A stretch of DNA of 64,000 nucleotides from Hofstenia miamia. Lineage: Eukaryota > Xenacoelomorpha > Acoela. This document shows, in pieces, positions 45,101 to 57,181 of this stretch. A program made the position numbers and the translations under genes. The DNA is taken from positions 2,136,154-2,200,153 of the forward strand of contig SCFE01000017.1 of NCBI GenBank assembly GCA_004352715.1, read 5' to 3'. The notes beneath the pieces were generated by a model. That model saw nothing but the letters and a program-made list of their open reading frames with translations, was not told where the DNA came from and searched no databases. Position 1 is the first letter of the stretch; the number at the start of each line of letters is the position of its first letter.

Positions 45101-48100
45101 GCGATTTTAAGCTGTTCAAGCAAATATAAATTTGAATGAAATACCTCTTTGAGTAAGTTATGCTTTGTAACATTTACTTTCAACATTAGCAGTTTTTACA
45201 TGACAATTTTTACAATATCAATACTAAGACTTAATATACAGCTAAAAATAAAATATGTTTAGTACAGTGTGGAACTTTGGCTTGAATAACATTTGATATT
45301 CAAAATATGCACAAAAAATATCTCCGTTTTTNNNNNNNNNNNNNNNNNNNNNNNNNNNNNNNNNNNNNNNNNNNNNNNNNNNNNNNNNNNNNNNNNNNNN
45401 NNNNNNNNNNNNNNNNNNNNNNNNNNNNNNNNNNNNNNNNNNNNNNNNNNNNNNNNNNNNNNNNNNNNNNNNNNNNNNNNNNNNNNNNNNNNNNNNNNNN
45501 NNNNNNNNNNNNNNNNNNNNNNNNNNNNNNNNNNNNNNNNNNNNNNNNNNNNNNNNNNNNNNNNNNNNNNNNNNNNNNNNNNNNNNNNNNNNNNNNNNNN
45601 NNNNNNNNNNNNNNNNNNNNNNNNNNNNNNNNNNNNNNNNNNNNNNNNNNNNNNNNNNNNNNNNNNNNNNNNNNNNNNNNNNNNNNNNNNNNNNNNNNNN
45701 NNNNNNNNNNNNNNNNNNNNNNNNNNNNNNNNNNNNNNNNNNNNNNNNNNNNNNNNNNNNNNNNNNNNNNNNNNNNNNNNNNNNNNNNNNNNNNNNNNNN
45801 NNNNNNNNNNNNNNNNNNNNNNNNNNNNNNNNNNNNNNNNNNNNNNNNNNNNNNNNNNNNNNNNNNNNNNNNNNNNNNNNNNNNNNNNNNNNNNNNNNNN
45901 NNNNNNNNNNNNNNNNNNNNNNNNNNNNNNNNNNNNNNNNNNNNNNNNNNNNNNNNNNNNNNNNNNNNNNNNNNNNNNNNNNNNNNNNNNNNNNNNNNNN
46001 NNNNNNNNNNNNNNNNNNNNNNNNNNNNNNNNNNNNNNNNNNNNNNNNNNNNNNNNNNNNNNNNNNNNNNNNNNNNNNNNNNNNNNNNNNNNNNNNNNNN
46101 NNNNNNNNNNNNNNNNNNNNNNNNNNNNNNNNNNNNNNNNNNNNNNNNNNNNNNNNNNNNNNNNNNNNNNNNNNNNNNNNNNNNNNNNNNNNNNNNNNNN
46201 NNNNNNNNNNNNNNNNNNNNNNNNNNNNNNNNNNNNNNNNNNNNNNNNNNNNNNNNNNNNNNNNNNNNNNNNNNNNNNNNNNNNNNNNNNNNNNNNNNNN
46301 NNNNNNNNNNNNNNNNNNNNNNNNNNNNNNNATATATATATATATATACACCGAATAACTCCTCTTTAGTGAACATCACCTGTAATGAACTTCTATAATA
46401 GACTCCCTCTATAATGAACATTCTTCTTCTCCATCTGTAATGAAGTTTCTCTGTTAAAAATGCTACTAAAATCGAACTTCATGCTGTGATATTTCCTAGT
46501 TTATTTCAATTCCCCTATATAAAATATTAATATGCAATAATTTTATTTTTTCAGGTGTTATAAATGTAATTATTTTATGTACTAAACAAAAGTCCCTCAT
46601 TATGGAAAGTGTAAATGTAGCAAATATACATTAACAATATGTGCCAATATTTTGTTATATTGTAGTTACCCTGATCAGATCACAACTGTTGCTATATACT
46701 TGTAATAAATTCAAGGGTAAATGAAGAATTTTTTCATCCTCAATAATGAACTGCCTTCTACGTAACAAAAAACAATTCACTATAGAGTTCTACTGTATTG
46801 TAAAAACGTTTGTAAATGTAGCTACGTGATTGGTTCAAAGCATCTAATTAAATTTCTATTTAGTGCAGCATGAATGTATACCGCAAGCCATTCTAAGTAT
46901 GGACGTCATTTGTCAAGCAAAAAGTGGTATGGGCAAAACAGCTGTTTTCGTATTAGCAACTCTTCAACAATTAGAAGTTGTTGATAATCAGGTATGTTTC
47001 TCATTTACTTTAGCGGGTAAGTTATTTCATCATTATACATATTTTAATAAATTTCAAATTATTTTCACTAAACAAAATTTTTAAATGGTAGAATAAAGTT
47101 GGAGTGATTTCCAAATACATTTTGTATTTAAATAAAACTAAGTTTTACTAATACAAATTTTTTTTAACATTTAAATCAATTGACTTTCTCAAATTTTATT
47201 GGATGTATTGAAATTCAAGGCAAATGTTTTGCGTTCTACCCCCTGTTGCTCTGTTGGGATACTTGTGTTTTTCACCCCATATAATTCGAAAATGTGCTGT
47301 TTAGAAGAAATTTTTCTATTGATTGGTACTTGTACTAGGAAAACTATTTTCCAATTACTTTGAATCTTTACCTTAGTGTTAAAATAAAATATATGAATCA
47401 AATCCATTGTATTTTCTAACATGAAAATTGATTCTGCAAATAAAAATATTTCATTAATTATAAGAATATGAAATATTTAAAAAAAATAAAATAAACTAGT
47501 TTAATACAAATTGTATGAAATTTGAAAAAAAATAAGATTCAATTCCTGTAATAATATAAACAACGTTTTCATCAGAATTGTTTAAACAATATGATTTCTT
47601 GCCCTGAACGTGTTCCAATGTTTTAAGTTTTCCTAGCATAGATTGCGTAATTTTCTCAATCCTATTACCTTTCGAAGGAATTTCAATCATCATTTGCTCT
47701 TGAAACACTTCATTGGCCAGCCGCACATCCGATTGAAGTAAGATATAGCCGTAGTAAAACCCAATAACATCCCGTGACAAATTAAAGATGTCATTTCAGC
47801 TGTCAAACATTGTATCTTTTGTTTATCGAAGTTTTGTTACTCAATATAAAATGTATAAATATTGAATTATGAGAATATATCTATTATTGGTAAGATGATG
47901 ATTATAATCTCGTGCAGATCAAAATGAGACTAAATTAACGTTGTAGCTTAAGGGTTAGTAGAAGAGTAATGAATTTAAATCCTATTCTAAAATTTGTTTA
48001 TGCAAGTCCCTTGTGAATTTTTGGGTCGACTATATGAATTACATTACCTAATGTTATAGCTCTAGAAATATTTAGGTTTCTGTATTGGTTCTTTGTCATA

Positions 48101-51100
48101 CGAGGGAATTGGCATTTCAAATTGCTAGAGAATATGAACGTTTCAGTAAATATATGCAATCTCTCAAAGTTGCTGTATTTTTTGGAGGTGTTCCCATCAC
48201 GAAAGATAAAACCACTTTAAAGACTAACTGCCCTCACATTGTTGTTGGCACTCCTGGAAGAATTTTGGCTCTTACAAAAGAACGTGTTCTCAATTTGAAA
48301 AATATTAAACATTTCGTACTCGATGAATGTGATAAGATGCTCGAAGCTCTTGGTAAGTAGATTTTCAGAGTATACCTGGATTTAACCACTATTTTTAGAT
48401 ATGCGCAAAGACGTTCAAGACATATTCAAGCTTACACCACATGAAAAACAAGTCATGATGTTCAGTGCGACGTTAGATGCTTCAATTCGCCCCGTGTGCA
48501 AGAAGTTTATGCAAGACGTAATATTCTTTCAACATTTGGCAATTAAGTTCATTGCAAAAGTTTTTGGCGTGTCTTTTTCAGAATTTCTGCTCATTCTGCT
48601 AGCTTCTTGATTCAAGAGCTTCGATCTTCGTTTGTAATTTGTCATTGAGTTGTTAGATTTGAAAATTGTTTGTAGAATTTCAGTTGCAATTGATTGAACA
48701 TTGATATGCGATGAGTTTGGTTCTAGGCTGATAGTTTGGTGGTTTCCTTATGAATTTCTCATTTCAAAAGTTTTATGGTAAGCAAGTGTTTAGATCGGCA
48801 TTAGTTTTAGTTATTTGAAGGGAAGAGTTGTGAGACTTTGTTCTAAGTATATTTGTGTCCAAGATTAGTTTAAAAGAGTTTCTCGGCTAATTCTGCAACT
48901 TGGTCATCGCATACTTCAGTAATTGTCATCCTTGTCATTAAATCATCTATACACAGATCGCTTAAATTCATGTTGGTAATGCTGGTATACGTATGAACAT
49001 TAAATTTGGTGAAGATCCACCTTCAGTGCTCCAATCGTCGATATTTTGATGTCAACGGTTTGGTACTGTCTGGTAGGAGAAATCGCCACCCTGGTAACGT
49101 TTTTTCAGCCTAGCAGGTAAGTATGATACTAATTTATGCTTTCTGAGTTTTTTAAACATTACTTACAAATCGTCGATCAGGTATTTCTTAAATTTTGAGC
49201 TGAATCTTCCTTCAAATATTAAACATGTAAAAAAAACATTTATTCCAATTATTTTAGCCCATGGAAGTTTACGTTGATGATGATAGTAAATTGACTTTGC
49301 ACTGCCTTCAACAGTACTATGTTAAACTCAACGACAACGCCAAGAATCGCAAACTTTTTGGACTTTTAGATGTGCTTGAATTTAATCAAGTAAGTAAAGT
49401 CTTCATTAATTAATGCATTGTAGACAGCGGCAATGTGGATTTGCACACTGCGAGTTGAGATGTTTTTTATTTCAGTTCCCATTAAATAACGGCTTTACGA
49501 GTATCAAAAAATGAATTCTAGCATATTTGTATGCATTTGATTATTATATTTGATTATTATATTTATAGTATATCATGCAGTCAATGCTGATGTTATTAAA
49601 TTCAAGTTTGTTTCAGGTTTACCACTTGATCACTTTTAAGTCATTTTTGGTTAGTGACTAGTTAGTGCAATTGCACAATTAAATTGATGGGAAATGTCGT
49701 AATGAAAGAATAAGAAATCAATTTTAAATCCAAGCATTTTGAAATTGAAAGACAATAAAAAAATTTCTTCTTTCCAACATCGTTCTTCGCCTTTCATCCC
49801 TCCCCCGCACATGATTGTCCTAATTCGGATACATTTGTTGTTTTGGAGGGGGGGGGGGGGNNNNNNNNNNNNNNNNNNNNNNNNNNNNNNNNNNNNNNNN
49901 NNNNNNNNNNNNNNNNNNNNNNNNNNNNNNNNNNNNNNNNNNNNNNNNNNNNNNNNNNNNNNNNNNNNNNNGGGGGGGGGGGGGGGGTCTTTACCTAAAA
50001 TAGGTAGTTTGACTTAATAGCGCTTTGTGTAAACTAGTAGTTTTGGTCGTACGCCAACCTCATCACAATTCAAGTAAGAAAGCAACAATTAGTCATTCGC
50101 TGTTTGTTTCAAACATTTATTCAATTGTTACTATTGATGCTCAAATCTTATTCATTTAGTAAAAATAAATAAAAAATACAGTATTTTGATCCTTGAATGC
50201 ATCATTAGGTATATTCTTAAAACTCTTCACAGCACTACCAGCTATCTAATTTTCGGGTACAAATTCGCTTTCTTTTCCACATTGTGTATTTTAAATAGAT
50301 TTTTTAAAACAACTTATAAAAAATATTTTAAAAAATACATTCAATGAACGTGAATTGTTTGAAAGTGAATTATTAATTTTACGGTAAGTATTGTACCATT
50401 GTATTTTAGTTGAAAATGTTCTCTGCATAACAATATAATTTTATAAACTTACACTTTGACACTTATGTAGGCCCGTATCGAGCATGATCAATGAAATCCG
50501 GGGCACGGGCTTCCTATAGTACGGGGATACAGGCTTTGAAATTAGTTTTTCTTTTTCGAATATGTTAATTCTTAAAACCATTTGTTTTTATTTGCTTTAA
50601 GTTTTTGTTGGACAAAAAATTAATTAGCTCCCTATTCTATATACCCAAGTACAGGGCTGGTAAAATTATGTTTTTTAGAAAAAAACGGTTTTATTTGTTT
50701 TTTTTGTTTAAAACATGTTTTTTTCAGAATTTAAATTAAATTTTTTTAGACATGTCACACAAGTCAAAAATATCAAAATTTAAATTCATTAAGTTCATTT
50801 GTCATTTAGCAGCCGACAGCAAAATGCAAGTTTGTGAACTTTTTCGTTTCCAAGGCTGTTTCTCATCTCCGTGTGGACATAACCCATAGTACTGAATATT
50901 CTTTCCAATCCAGCACTGGAGGGTGGCAAAATTAGTATAGTCGATGCCATATCAATCAATGCTCTTGGGAACAGTCCACACAACATTTGTGTCTTGAGAA
51001 AATTGACCACTTTACAATTGGGAGCAGCTTCATAATTTGTCTTGATGACATTTTTTTCTTCAACAAAATTGACAAAATCAGAGTATTGATCTTCGTAATT

Positions 51101-54100
51101 ATTCTTCACCCATTCCATACAATTTTTCCATTCAGATTCGGTTAAATTCTCACCAAAATATTTCGGATGGAGAATGTTAGAGACAAACCATACAGGCGGA
51201 ATAGATGAATTATATCTATTTTCGGTCATTTTCAGCCACTCTCGGGCTTCAATTCCTTGGTTCATGTAATTATTTTCCAGGTTTTTTCACGATTCCACGG
51301 CATCTGCCACACAAAAGCTGTCACATTGAAGCTCGTTCAAGGCAATTGATATCGGCTTTAAACCTTTTATTGCATCCTCTACGTTTTTAAATAGTGCAAG
51401 ATCACATATATAATTTTTGATTTGACGAGCATTGGATCCAGATGTAAAAAAAATTGTGTTATTTGTAATGACACTTTTTAAATTTTGGCAGTTTTTTATG
51501 TACCACTCCAAAGTCTTAAGAACACTGTTCCAACGAACATGTGAGGGCAAAGAAGGCTTTGTCGACCCAGGAATAGATTCAAGCCACGCTTTAGGTGAAT
51601 GAGCATTGCGAAAAATTTTTGCAATTTCAAAATTTTTTTCACAATTGATTCTGGATAGAGGTCCTTTGCTAACAGATTCAATTGATGAGTACCGCAGCCG
51701 TAGGCAATAATATTTGAATCTTTTACCACCATGTTCCTCATTAAATTCATATTTGCCGCATTATCAGTAACGAGCCCAATAATTTTACATTCGTATTGAT
51801 TTTCAATTAGTCCAATTTGATTTTCCACAATTGACGTCAAGTAAGCAGATGTATGTGGGTTGCCCAATGTATCGACTGCGCTCACTAGGTAATTTTTCCC
51901 CAAATGAGAGACGCTCAAACCAATAATAGGCTCATTTGAAATGTTGGACCACCCATCAACTGTCCTAATTTATTTTTCGCTTTTGTCTTCAATTCATCAT
52001 GAATTTGGTCAAGGATCTNNCGATCAACATAGCTTATGTGTGCCCTACATTAGCTCAGTGCTTACTCAAGACATGACACAATTCGACTTAAACTCTATTG
52101 TGTGAAAGTGTTATACCACTTTGCAACCTGAACTGTTACTAGTTGTTCGTTAAATATTACAAGTAGCCATTACCGAAATATATTGGCTTATTTAAATATA
52201 TTCTGTTCGAACAACTTCCTAACCTACATTTATAATTTACTACATGTACGGTCACATTATCGGTCGATTATAGGTCATTAATTTGGATCTAAAATAATAT
52301 TAATATAATTCCTAAAGTTCAGTCATCCAAACGTTTGCTGACAATCAATTATTTAATACCAGGGCTGGTCAAATTATGTTTTTTTTTAGAAAAAAAACAA
52401 AAAAACGGTTTTATTTGTTTTTTTTGTTTAAAACATGTTTTTTTTCAGAATTTAAATTAAATTTTTTTAGACATGTCACACAAGTCAAAAATATCAAAAT
52501 TTAAATTCATTAAGTTCATTTGTCATTTAGCAGCCGACAGCAAAATGCAAGTTTGTGAACTTTTTCGTTTCCAAGGCTGTTTCTCAGCTCCGTGTGGACA
52601 TAACCATAGTACTGAATATACTTTCCAATCCGGCACTGGAGGGTGGCAAAATTAGTATAGTCGATTCCATATCAATCAATGCTCTTGGACATTCATTGAA
52701 ATGATTCTTCATTCTGGCAACCAAATTGGCACATTCATAGGAGCAGTGCCTGCATTTTACCCTTGACGTATTAATTTCATCATATTCGGCCCATATGGCA
52801 TCCCTTTTGCGGCCGGAATTATCGCGTGAGGGCATCATACACAACTTAAATAATTATACAGATGAAACGCGTAAAATTAAAGCTCAGATGAATATTATTG
52901 GTCAATTATTTATTATGCTTCGTGAAATGCGATTGCGGCCGCTAAAGGGAACACAATAATAACCAACAAATGAAATTGAGAATGACACTATATTATATTT
53001 ATAAGATTATAAAGGAGTGAACATTAGTATATTTAAGGTTATTTTGTATATAAAAAGGGAGCACGATTCTCAGGGGTCGCAGTAGGCAACGTTCATTTAA
53101 TAAAATATGGTTGTTAATGAAAAACCTCGTTCACGTGTTGCGTTGTCCATTCAGGATTGAATTTGCATCTACGTTTTTCATCCATCAACAAACCTGAAAA
53201 TATTCTAAAACGTTATTATTATTATTATTATAATATAGCATAATATTTCTAAGAAAAGGAAAAAAACACTTAAAAAAATGCGTAATTAACAGACATTACC
53301 AAAATATCAGGACATTTCAGTAAAATCAGGACGTCTGCGACCCCTGACGATTCTGATAAAAAACATGGAAAAAACAGTGAAAAAAAAAAAGTGTTTAAAA
53401 CGTTGTTTAAAACATGTTTTTAATCAGGCATGTTTTTTTTCGGCCAGCCCTCCCTAAGTATATGTATTTCGTGAAAAACTAACCTTCGTTAGATTTACAC
53501 CAAAATTACATCACATAAAATATTACGCTAAACCACAGTAAATTTAGTCTTCAATATCACTCACGTTCTGATATTGCATTGATATGAAAATTATCGTAAG
53601 TCGTGAATTTCAGAAGACGTTCCATTTTTTGAATTGAATTGACGTATTTTACAAGATCATACAATCAAGGATGCGTAATATTGTATTGCATAAAAAATTG
53701 GTTAAAATCGATAAATAGGGTAAAATGTGTTGATCAATTTTCTGGAAACGGGACTTAATTCTTAACTTCTCGATGATTTCAACAAAATTACTTTTTTGAC
53801 GTAAGCTACATTGATAGATAACAGCTTAACGCATTGCTTGCCACAGCCAAACCCTTGAATTGACCCAGTTTTTTTAATTTTTTTAAGGTCAACTTCAAAA
53901 TGTTATTGCCTCTTTAAACCCCGCGGAATAAAAACATTTGAGGTTATAATATGGATATGATGAATATTTGCCATATTTATCTACTGACAAACGGGCTTAG
54001 GATGCGGGCCCGGAGAAACTGGATGGGTACGGGCTAGATGTGCCCGGTCGAAATTCTCTTCATCTAACTTACAAATTCTAATATGAAGATTTATATTTTT

Positions 54101-55314
54101 ATTAAAATAGTTAATTTTGCTATTTTAAATATTAATTTTTCCTCCAATTTCTTTGACCCATTGCATGTTCTGTCAGCGCAGTATACTGCAATGAGCGTTT
54201 TTCCAACCACTCTACGGGATATGAGCCAGGCGCAGGCACTGTGTCAGATAATAACTTTCACCAAATACTCCATTTTAAAATTAAATGGTGGAGATTAATC
54301 TACATAATTATTTACTCTTTCCACAAATTGCATCTCCCGCTGATACTTATGGATCCCGAATAAAAAATTTGTCGTGTGGCCGTACTACATGCTTTATTTA
54401 ACTATGTTGCTCGTTGCACATGGAGGAGTATTCGAATTTGTGTTTCACGGCTGATTCTTTTACGAATTTTCATAAGTATACATGGCTAAATAGTTAAATA
54501 TCCGAACGAATATCTACAATTTCTGCTTTAGGTTATCATTTTTGTTAAGTCTGTTCCACGATGCGTAGCCTTGACGGAACTTTTAGTTGATCAAAATTTC
54601 CCTGCTATTGGCATTCACCGCGGAATGAAACAAGAAGAACGGTAGGTTCTTTTAAATTGATGTTTTCTTACTTTTCTTAGATTGTCGCACTATCGGGCTT
54701 TCAAGGATTTCCAGAAGAGAATTCTTGTTGCAACAAATTTGTTCGGCCGTGGAATGGATATTGAAAGAGTGAACATTGTTTTTAACTATGATATGCCAGA
54801 AGATACAAACACCTATCTACACAGGGTACTATAGAATTAACGTATTGAAGAACTTTGAAATAACACTTGCTTCGTACTTTACTGTTTTACAATTTCTTAG
54901 TAATTTTATGTTAAATGTTTCAGGAGCATTTTAACTTTAACTTATGCTTAGTATTAATTAAATTGTACATACTTTGCAAATTACTCACGAAAAAGATCAA
55001 TGTTTGTCTCTACAATCTGTTGTCACAATGCATGCTGTGCAAACAACGTTACGTTTTTCAAGCCGAATTACGAGATATCGTTTTTAATTTCGCATGAGTG
55101 AATTGTATATTCCCAAAAATTGTATTATTAAAAATTGACTCGAAATATTTTGCAGGTGGCGCGGGCCGGTCGTTTTGGAACTAAAGGATTGGCAATCACA
55201 TTCGTTTCTAGTCCTGAAGATGCTGTGATTTTAAATCAAGTTCAAGATCGTTTTGATGTTAGCATTGGGGAATTACCTGATGAATTGGACGTTGCCTCAT
55301 ACAGTAATTTTTAA
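42146..55314 (+). CDS. DDX39B: DECD-box RNA helicase UAP56 (8 exons)
   Basis: An ATP-dependent RNA helicase of the spliceosome and TREX mRNA-export complex, nuclear. Coding exons: 42146-42350, 46864-46991, 48076-48352, 48399-48517, 49258-49389, 54532-54641, 54681-54825, 55156-55314; all introns are GT-AG, phases fit and the sum is 1275 bases (424 residues plus stop; family about 425-430). Motifs in order: [15 protein letters not shown] (Q motif), AKSGMGKT (Walker A), HTRELAFQ (Ia), TPGRI (Ib), LDECD (II, the DECD variant that marks this subfamily), SAT (III), IFVKS (IV), [11 protein letters not shown] (V), [10 protein letters not shown] (VI). The N-terminus is acidic ([11 protein letters not shown]). 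No damage seen. Introns 1 and 5 (4.5 and 5.1 kb) are swollen by transposons; several others are under 350 bases. Confidence 0.96.
42719..42820. repeat. Duplicated segment at a single-N join
   Basis: Bases 42719-42819 match 43434-43534 (right part of the hAT element) and stop at one N (42820). The 25 bases after the N (TTCAAATTTTTTGCCATTAT...) repeat those before the duplicated segment (42695-42719). This looks like two allelic contigs joined end to end in UAP56 intron 1 rather than a biological repeat. Confidence 0.65.
42909..43573. mobile_element. Non-autonomous hAT element with 8-bp target duplication
   Basis: A 665-bp element begins CAGGGATCA and ends TGATCCCTG, flanked on both sides by CTCTTATT (42901-42908 and 43574-43581). 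Subterminal copies of GCGATTAATC and CGATTAATC occur near both ends. The minus strand at 43334-43122 codes for a remnant of the hAT C-terminal dimerisation domain ([20 protein letters not shown]). So this is an internally deleted hAT that still carries a scrap of transposase. It sits in intron 1 of UAP56. Confidence 0.9.
44419..44446. repeat. (TA)n microsatellite
   Basis: A TA/TATA/CATA run within UAP56 intron 1. Around it (43582-45331) I see no gene, only AT-rich intron; CATATACTGGTGTTTTGTAA and CATATATTGGTGTTTTGTAA occur as a close direct repeat near 44660-44710. Confidence 0.85.
45332..46331. other. Assembly gap (1000 N)
   Basis: 1000 N in UAP56 intron 1; the right side starts with (AT)n. 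Confidence 0.98.
46332..46797. mobile_element. Pogo/Tigger-like MITE, left end hidden
   Basis: After the (AT)n run the DNA repeats short pieces such as CTCTTTAGTGAACATCACC, CTCTATAATGAACATT and CTGTAATGAAG, and ends AATTCACTATAGAGTTCTACTGTA. An end of the form CAGTAGAACTCT next to TA (read in reverse) is typical of pogo/Tigger-like elements. No transposase frame. The left terminus is not resolved because of the microsatellite and gap. Confidence 0.5.
49848..49987. repeat. Poly-G tract around an assembly gap
   Basis: G runs of 13 and 16 bases border 111 N (49861-49971) in UAP56 intron 5. The gap is probably a long G homopolymer or G-rich satellite that stopped sequencing. Confidence 0.85.
50652..52018 (-). 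pseudogene. hAT transposase, 5'-truncated and frame-shifted (hAT copy 1)
   Basis: The plus strand starts with the terminal repeat CAGGGCTGG at 50652, preceded by CCCAAGTA. On the minus strand, 51918-51496 reads [42 protein letters not shown] (the DUF659/RNase-H-like part of hAT transposases), 51550-51287 continues ([18 protein letters not shown]), and 51265-50795 ends with [20 protein letters not shown] and [14 protein letters not shown], the hAT C-terminal dimerisation domain. At least two frameshifts separate these. The N-terminal part is cut off at the NN join at 52019. It lies in UAP56 intron 5, on the strand opposite to that gene. Confidence 0.88.
52021..52359 (-). mobile_element. Gypsy LTR fragment inside the hAT region
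   Basis: It begins right after NN at 52019-52020 and follows the minus-strand LTR of element F (30021-30370: 'tttatgtgtaccctac', 'taaactctattgtgtgaaagtg', 'acatgtagccattac' equivalents) until hAT copy 2 starts at 52360. It is the only gypsy piece seen in the host-gene half. Confidence 0.85.
52360..53452 (-). mobile_element. Internally deleted hAT (copy 2) with BED-to-dimerisation fusion
   Basis: Terminal repeats CAGGGCTGG at 52360 and CCAGCCCT near 53444-53451. Bases 52360-52690 are nearly the same as 50652-50950. On the minus strand 52844-52584 codes for a BED-type zinc finger ([20 protein letters not shown], then FNEC) that passes directly into the dimerisation domain ([20 protein letters not shown]). 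The whole catalytic core is missing. The right flank CCTAAGTA matches the flank of copy 1 (CCCAAGTA) in seven of eight bases. Confidence 0.82.
53071..53346. mobile_element. Small hAT MITE nested in the hAT copy
   Basis: A 276-bp element starts CAGGGGTCGCAG and ends CTGCGACCCCTG (12-bp perfect inverted ends) and is flanked by ACGATTCT on both sides (53063-53070 and 53347-53354). No coding capacity. It inserted into the older hAT copy 2. Confidence 0.92.
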
Positions 55315-57175
55315 ATTATTTTAGATCAGTAGTTGTGTAGATACATAATTATAAATGTATTTATGCGATTACGAATTCAGTCAAAAGGTGGTGGAAATTG
55401 AACTTAAACATTCATTTAATTTAATAATTAACAAAAAATATGTTTTACCAAACCGATGCAATTTTCTTATTTAATGTCGCTGTCGAATTTACGTATTTTA
55501 TGAAATATTTATTTTGTACTTTAGTTCCTGTGGAAAACAAAGCCTCCTGATGTCTAAGTTGGTTTTACAGGCGCGTTTTTTTGAAACTCACTTGTTTTGT
55601 GTGTTCTTTATTTGGTAGAGAAGCAATAAATACTTTATGTCGTTTAGTTGTAAAATTACATCATCTGGGTTTTACTTTGTTTAAAGTTTTGTATATTTTA
55701 GTATATAATTTTTTTATCCGACTAATAATGTTTTTATTTTTAACCATCCTTTAGATTGAATTTAAAAAAGCAATTCCAATAAAGCTGATTTATGTAAAAT
55801 GTTTTTTGTGGAACTAATAGAACATTTAGTGTAATCTTGGATAGGTCATCGGGACAAAAAATGGGTTCCTTTTTTGTCTAACTAGATAATGAATTCCGTC
55901 TTTTGACATTACTATTGACTACTCATAATCTAAACAAAAATTTATTAATCTCTTGAATACGCAAATTAAATTTTTGAGACAAGTAAAAAATAATTTTGAA
56001 GTAACTCATTTTGGAATGGAGGAGGAAAAGTATGGATGGATTAAACATGTGCCTAATAACAGTAACAAGGTCCGAATACTTGGGGTGCTTTCACACAGAA
56101 ACATTGTGCTTGCTAGAGCGAGCTTTTGACATTTACACAAAAAGCGAGCTTTTGCTTGCTTTAAATCTTGGGTATTCATACAGAGATATTGCGATATTTT
56201 CTAGCAAAGTATTAAAACCAGAGTTTTCACACAGCACGATTAGCGAGCTTGGGATTGCTTGAGATTTAAACAATTGAGTTACTGAGAGAGCATTCACAGA
56301 AAGATTTTTTAAACTTGTTAAATACATAAATTACATATAAATTTGTACCAAAAACTGTTAAGCAATTTCTTCACATTATATTTAATAATACTACATGTAT
56401 TTTTTATTCTAATATTATTATCTTATAAATTAACTTAATTTATACGGAATGAACTTTTTGGTTAATGGTAATATTATGTTTAAATTGAAAATATGAATTG
56501 TAACATCCCTGCATATTTAAAATTCATTAAAAAATTTCAATGTTTTTTCAGTTAAATTTGATAATATGTACATACACCCCGAATATCTCTTTTTGCAGAA
56601 GTTACTTTCTAGTTTAGTTTAGTCAGTACTTTCACTGGCATACCAAAGGACATGGTGAAATGTCCCGCCGACAGATATTTAAAAGTGATTTTACTGGCTC
56701 AATCAAAAAACTTTCTGTAAAAATTGAAAATTTTAAAATCTAAGGTCGGGTAATGCATTTTTAGGGTCTCATTTCTCAATATTTTCAAAATTATTCGAAC
56801 AGCTTTTGGTCATATTTAAGATGTCATACCCGGCAGAAATCCTACGTAAGCTCTTGAGTACATTTATTTGCTTTAGTCAAAAGACTAATTTTATTGGTAA
56901 GCAAAAATATTAAGTTATTTACAAATCACATTTGGAAATCCACAGTATAATTCAATTAGTGGGCGTTAAGATGGACGCAAACAAACAACTTTTAAAAATG
57001 CTTTAGTGTGTTTTTAAACCCGATTCCATTATAGAAAGGTGTTTCAAAGCCTAAAATTTACAACAAATTGTAACGTGCCATTTTGGTTACACGCTAAGTT
57101 AATTCTCTACATATGCAATTGTTTGTTGCGGTCGCAATTTCGGCGAAATGTTTTCCTGTCATTTGCGTTTAAAAT
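55315..57175. other. Region downstream of UAP56
   Basis: The UAP56 3' UTR probably runs to one of the AATAAA signals, such as 55625-55630. Beyond it the DNA is AT-rich with no convincing gene. At 56090-56300 the motif TTCACACAG or a close variant (TTCATACAG, TTCACAGA) recurs four or five times, interleaved with GCGAGCTTTTG repeats; its nature is unknown. Confidence 0.6.
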
Positions 57176-57181
57176 GTAATT

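Noticed and set aside
47940-47990. tRNA- or SINE-like stretch (GTAGCTTAAGGGTTAG ... TTTAAATCC)
   Set aside because: It recalls A and B boxes, but the B box is poor and no cloverleaf can be drawn. Left unannotated.
50467-54060. Possible larger element bounded by G/C-rich pieces with GGGC motifs (50469-50530 and 53990-54050)
   Set aside because: Both are G-rich and surround the hAT, but I could not align them as inverted ends or find a target duplication.
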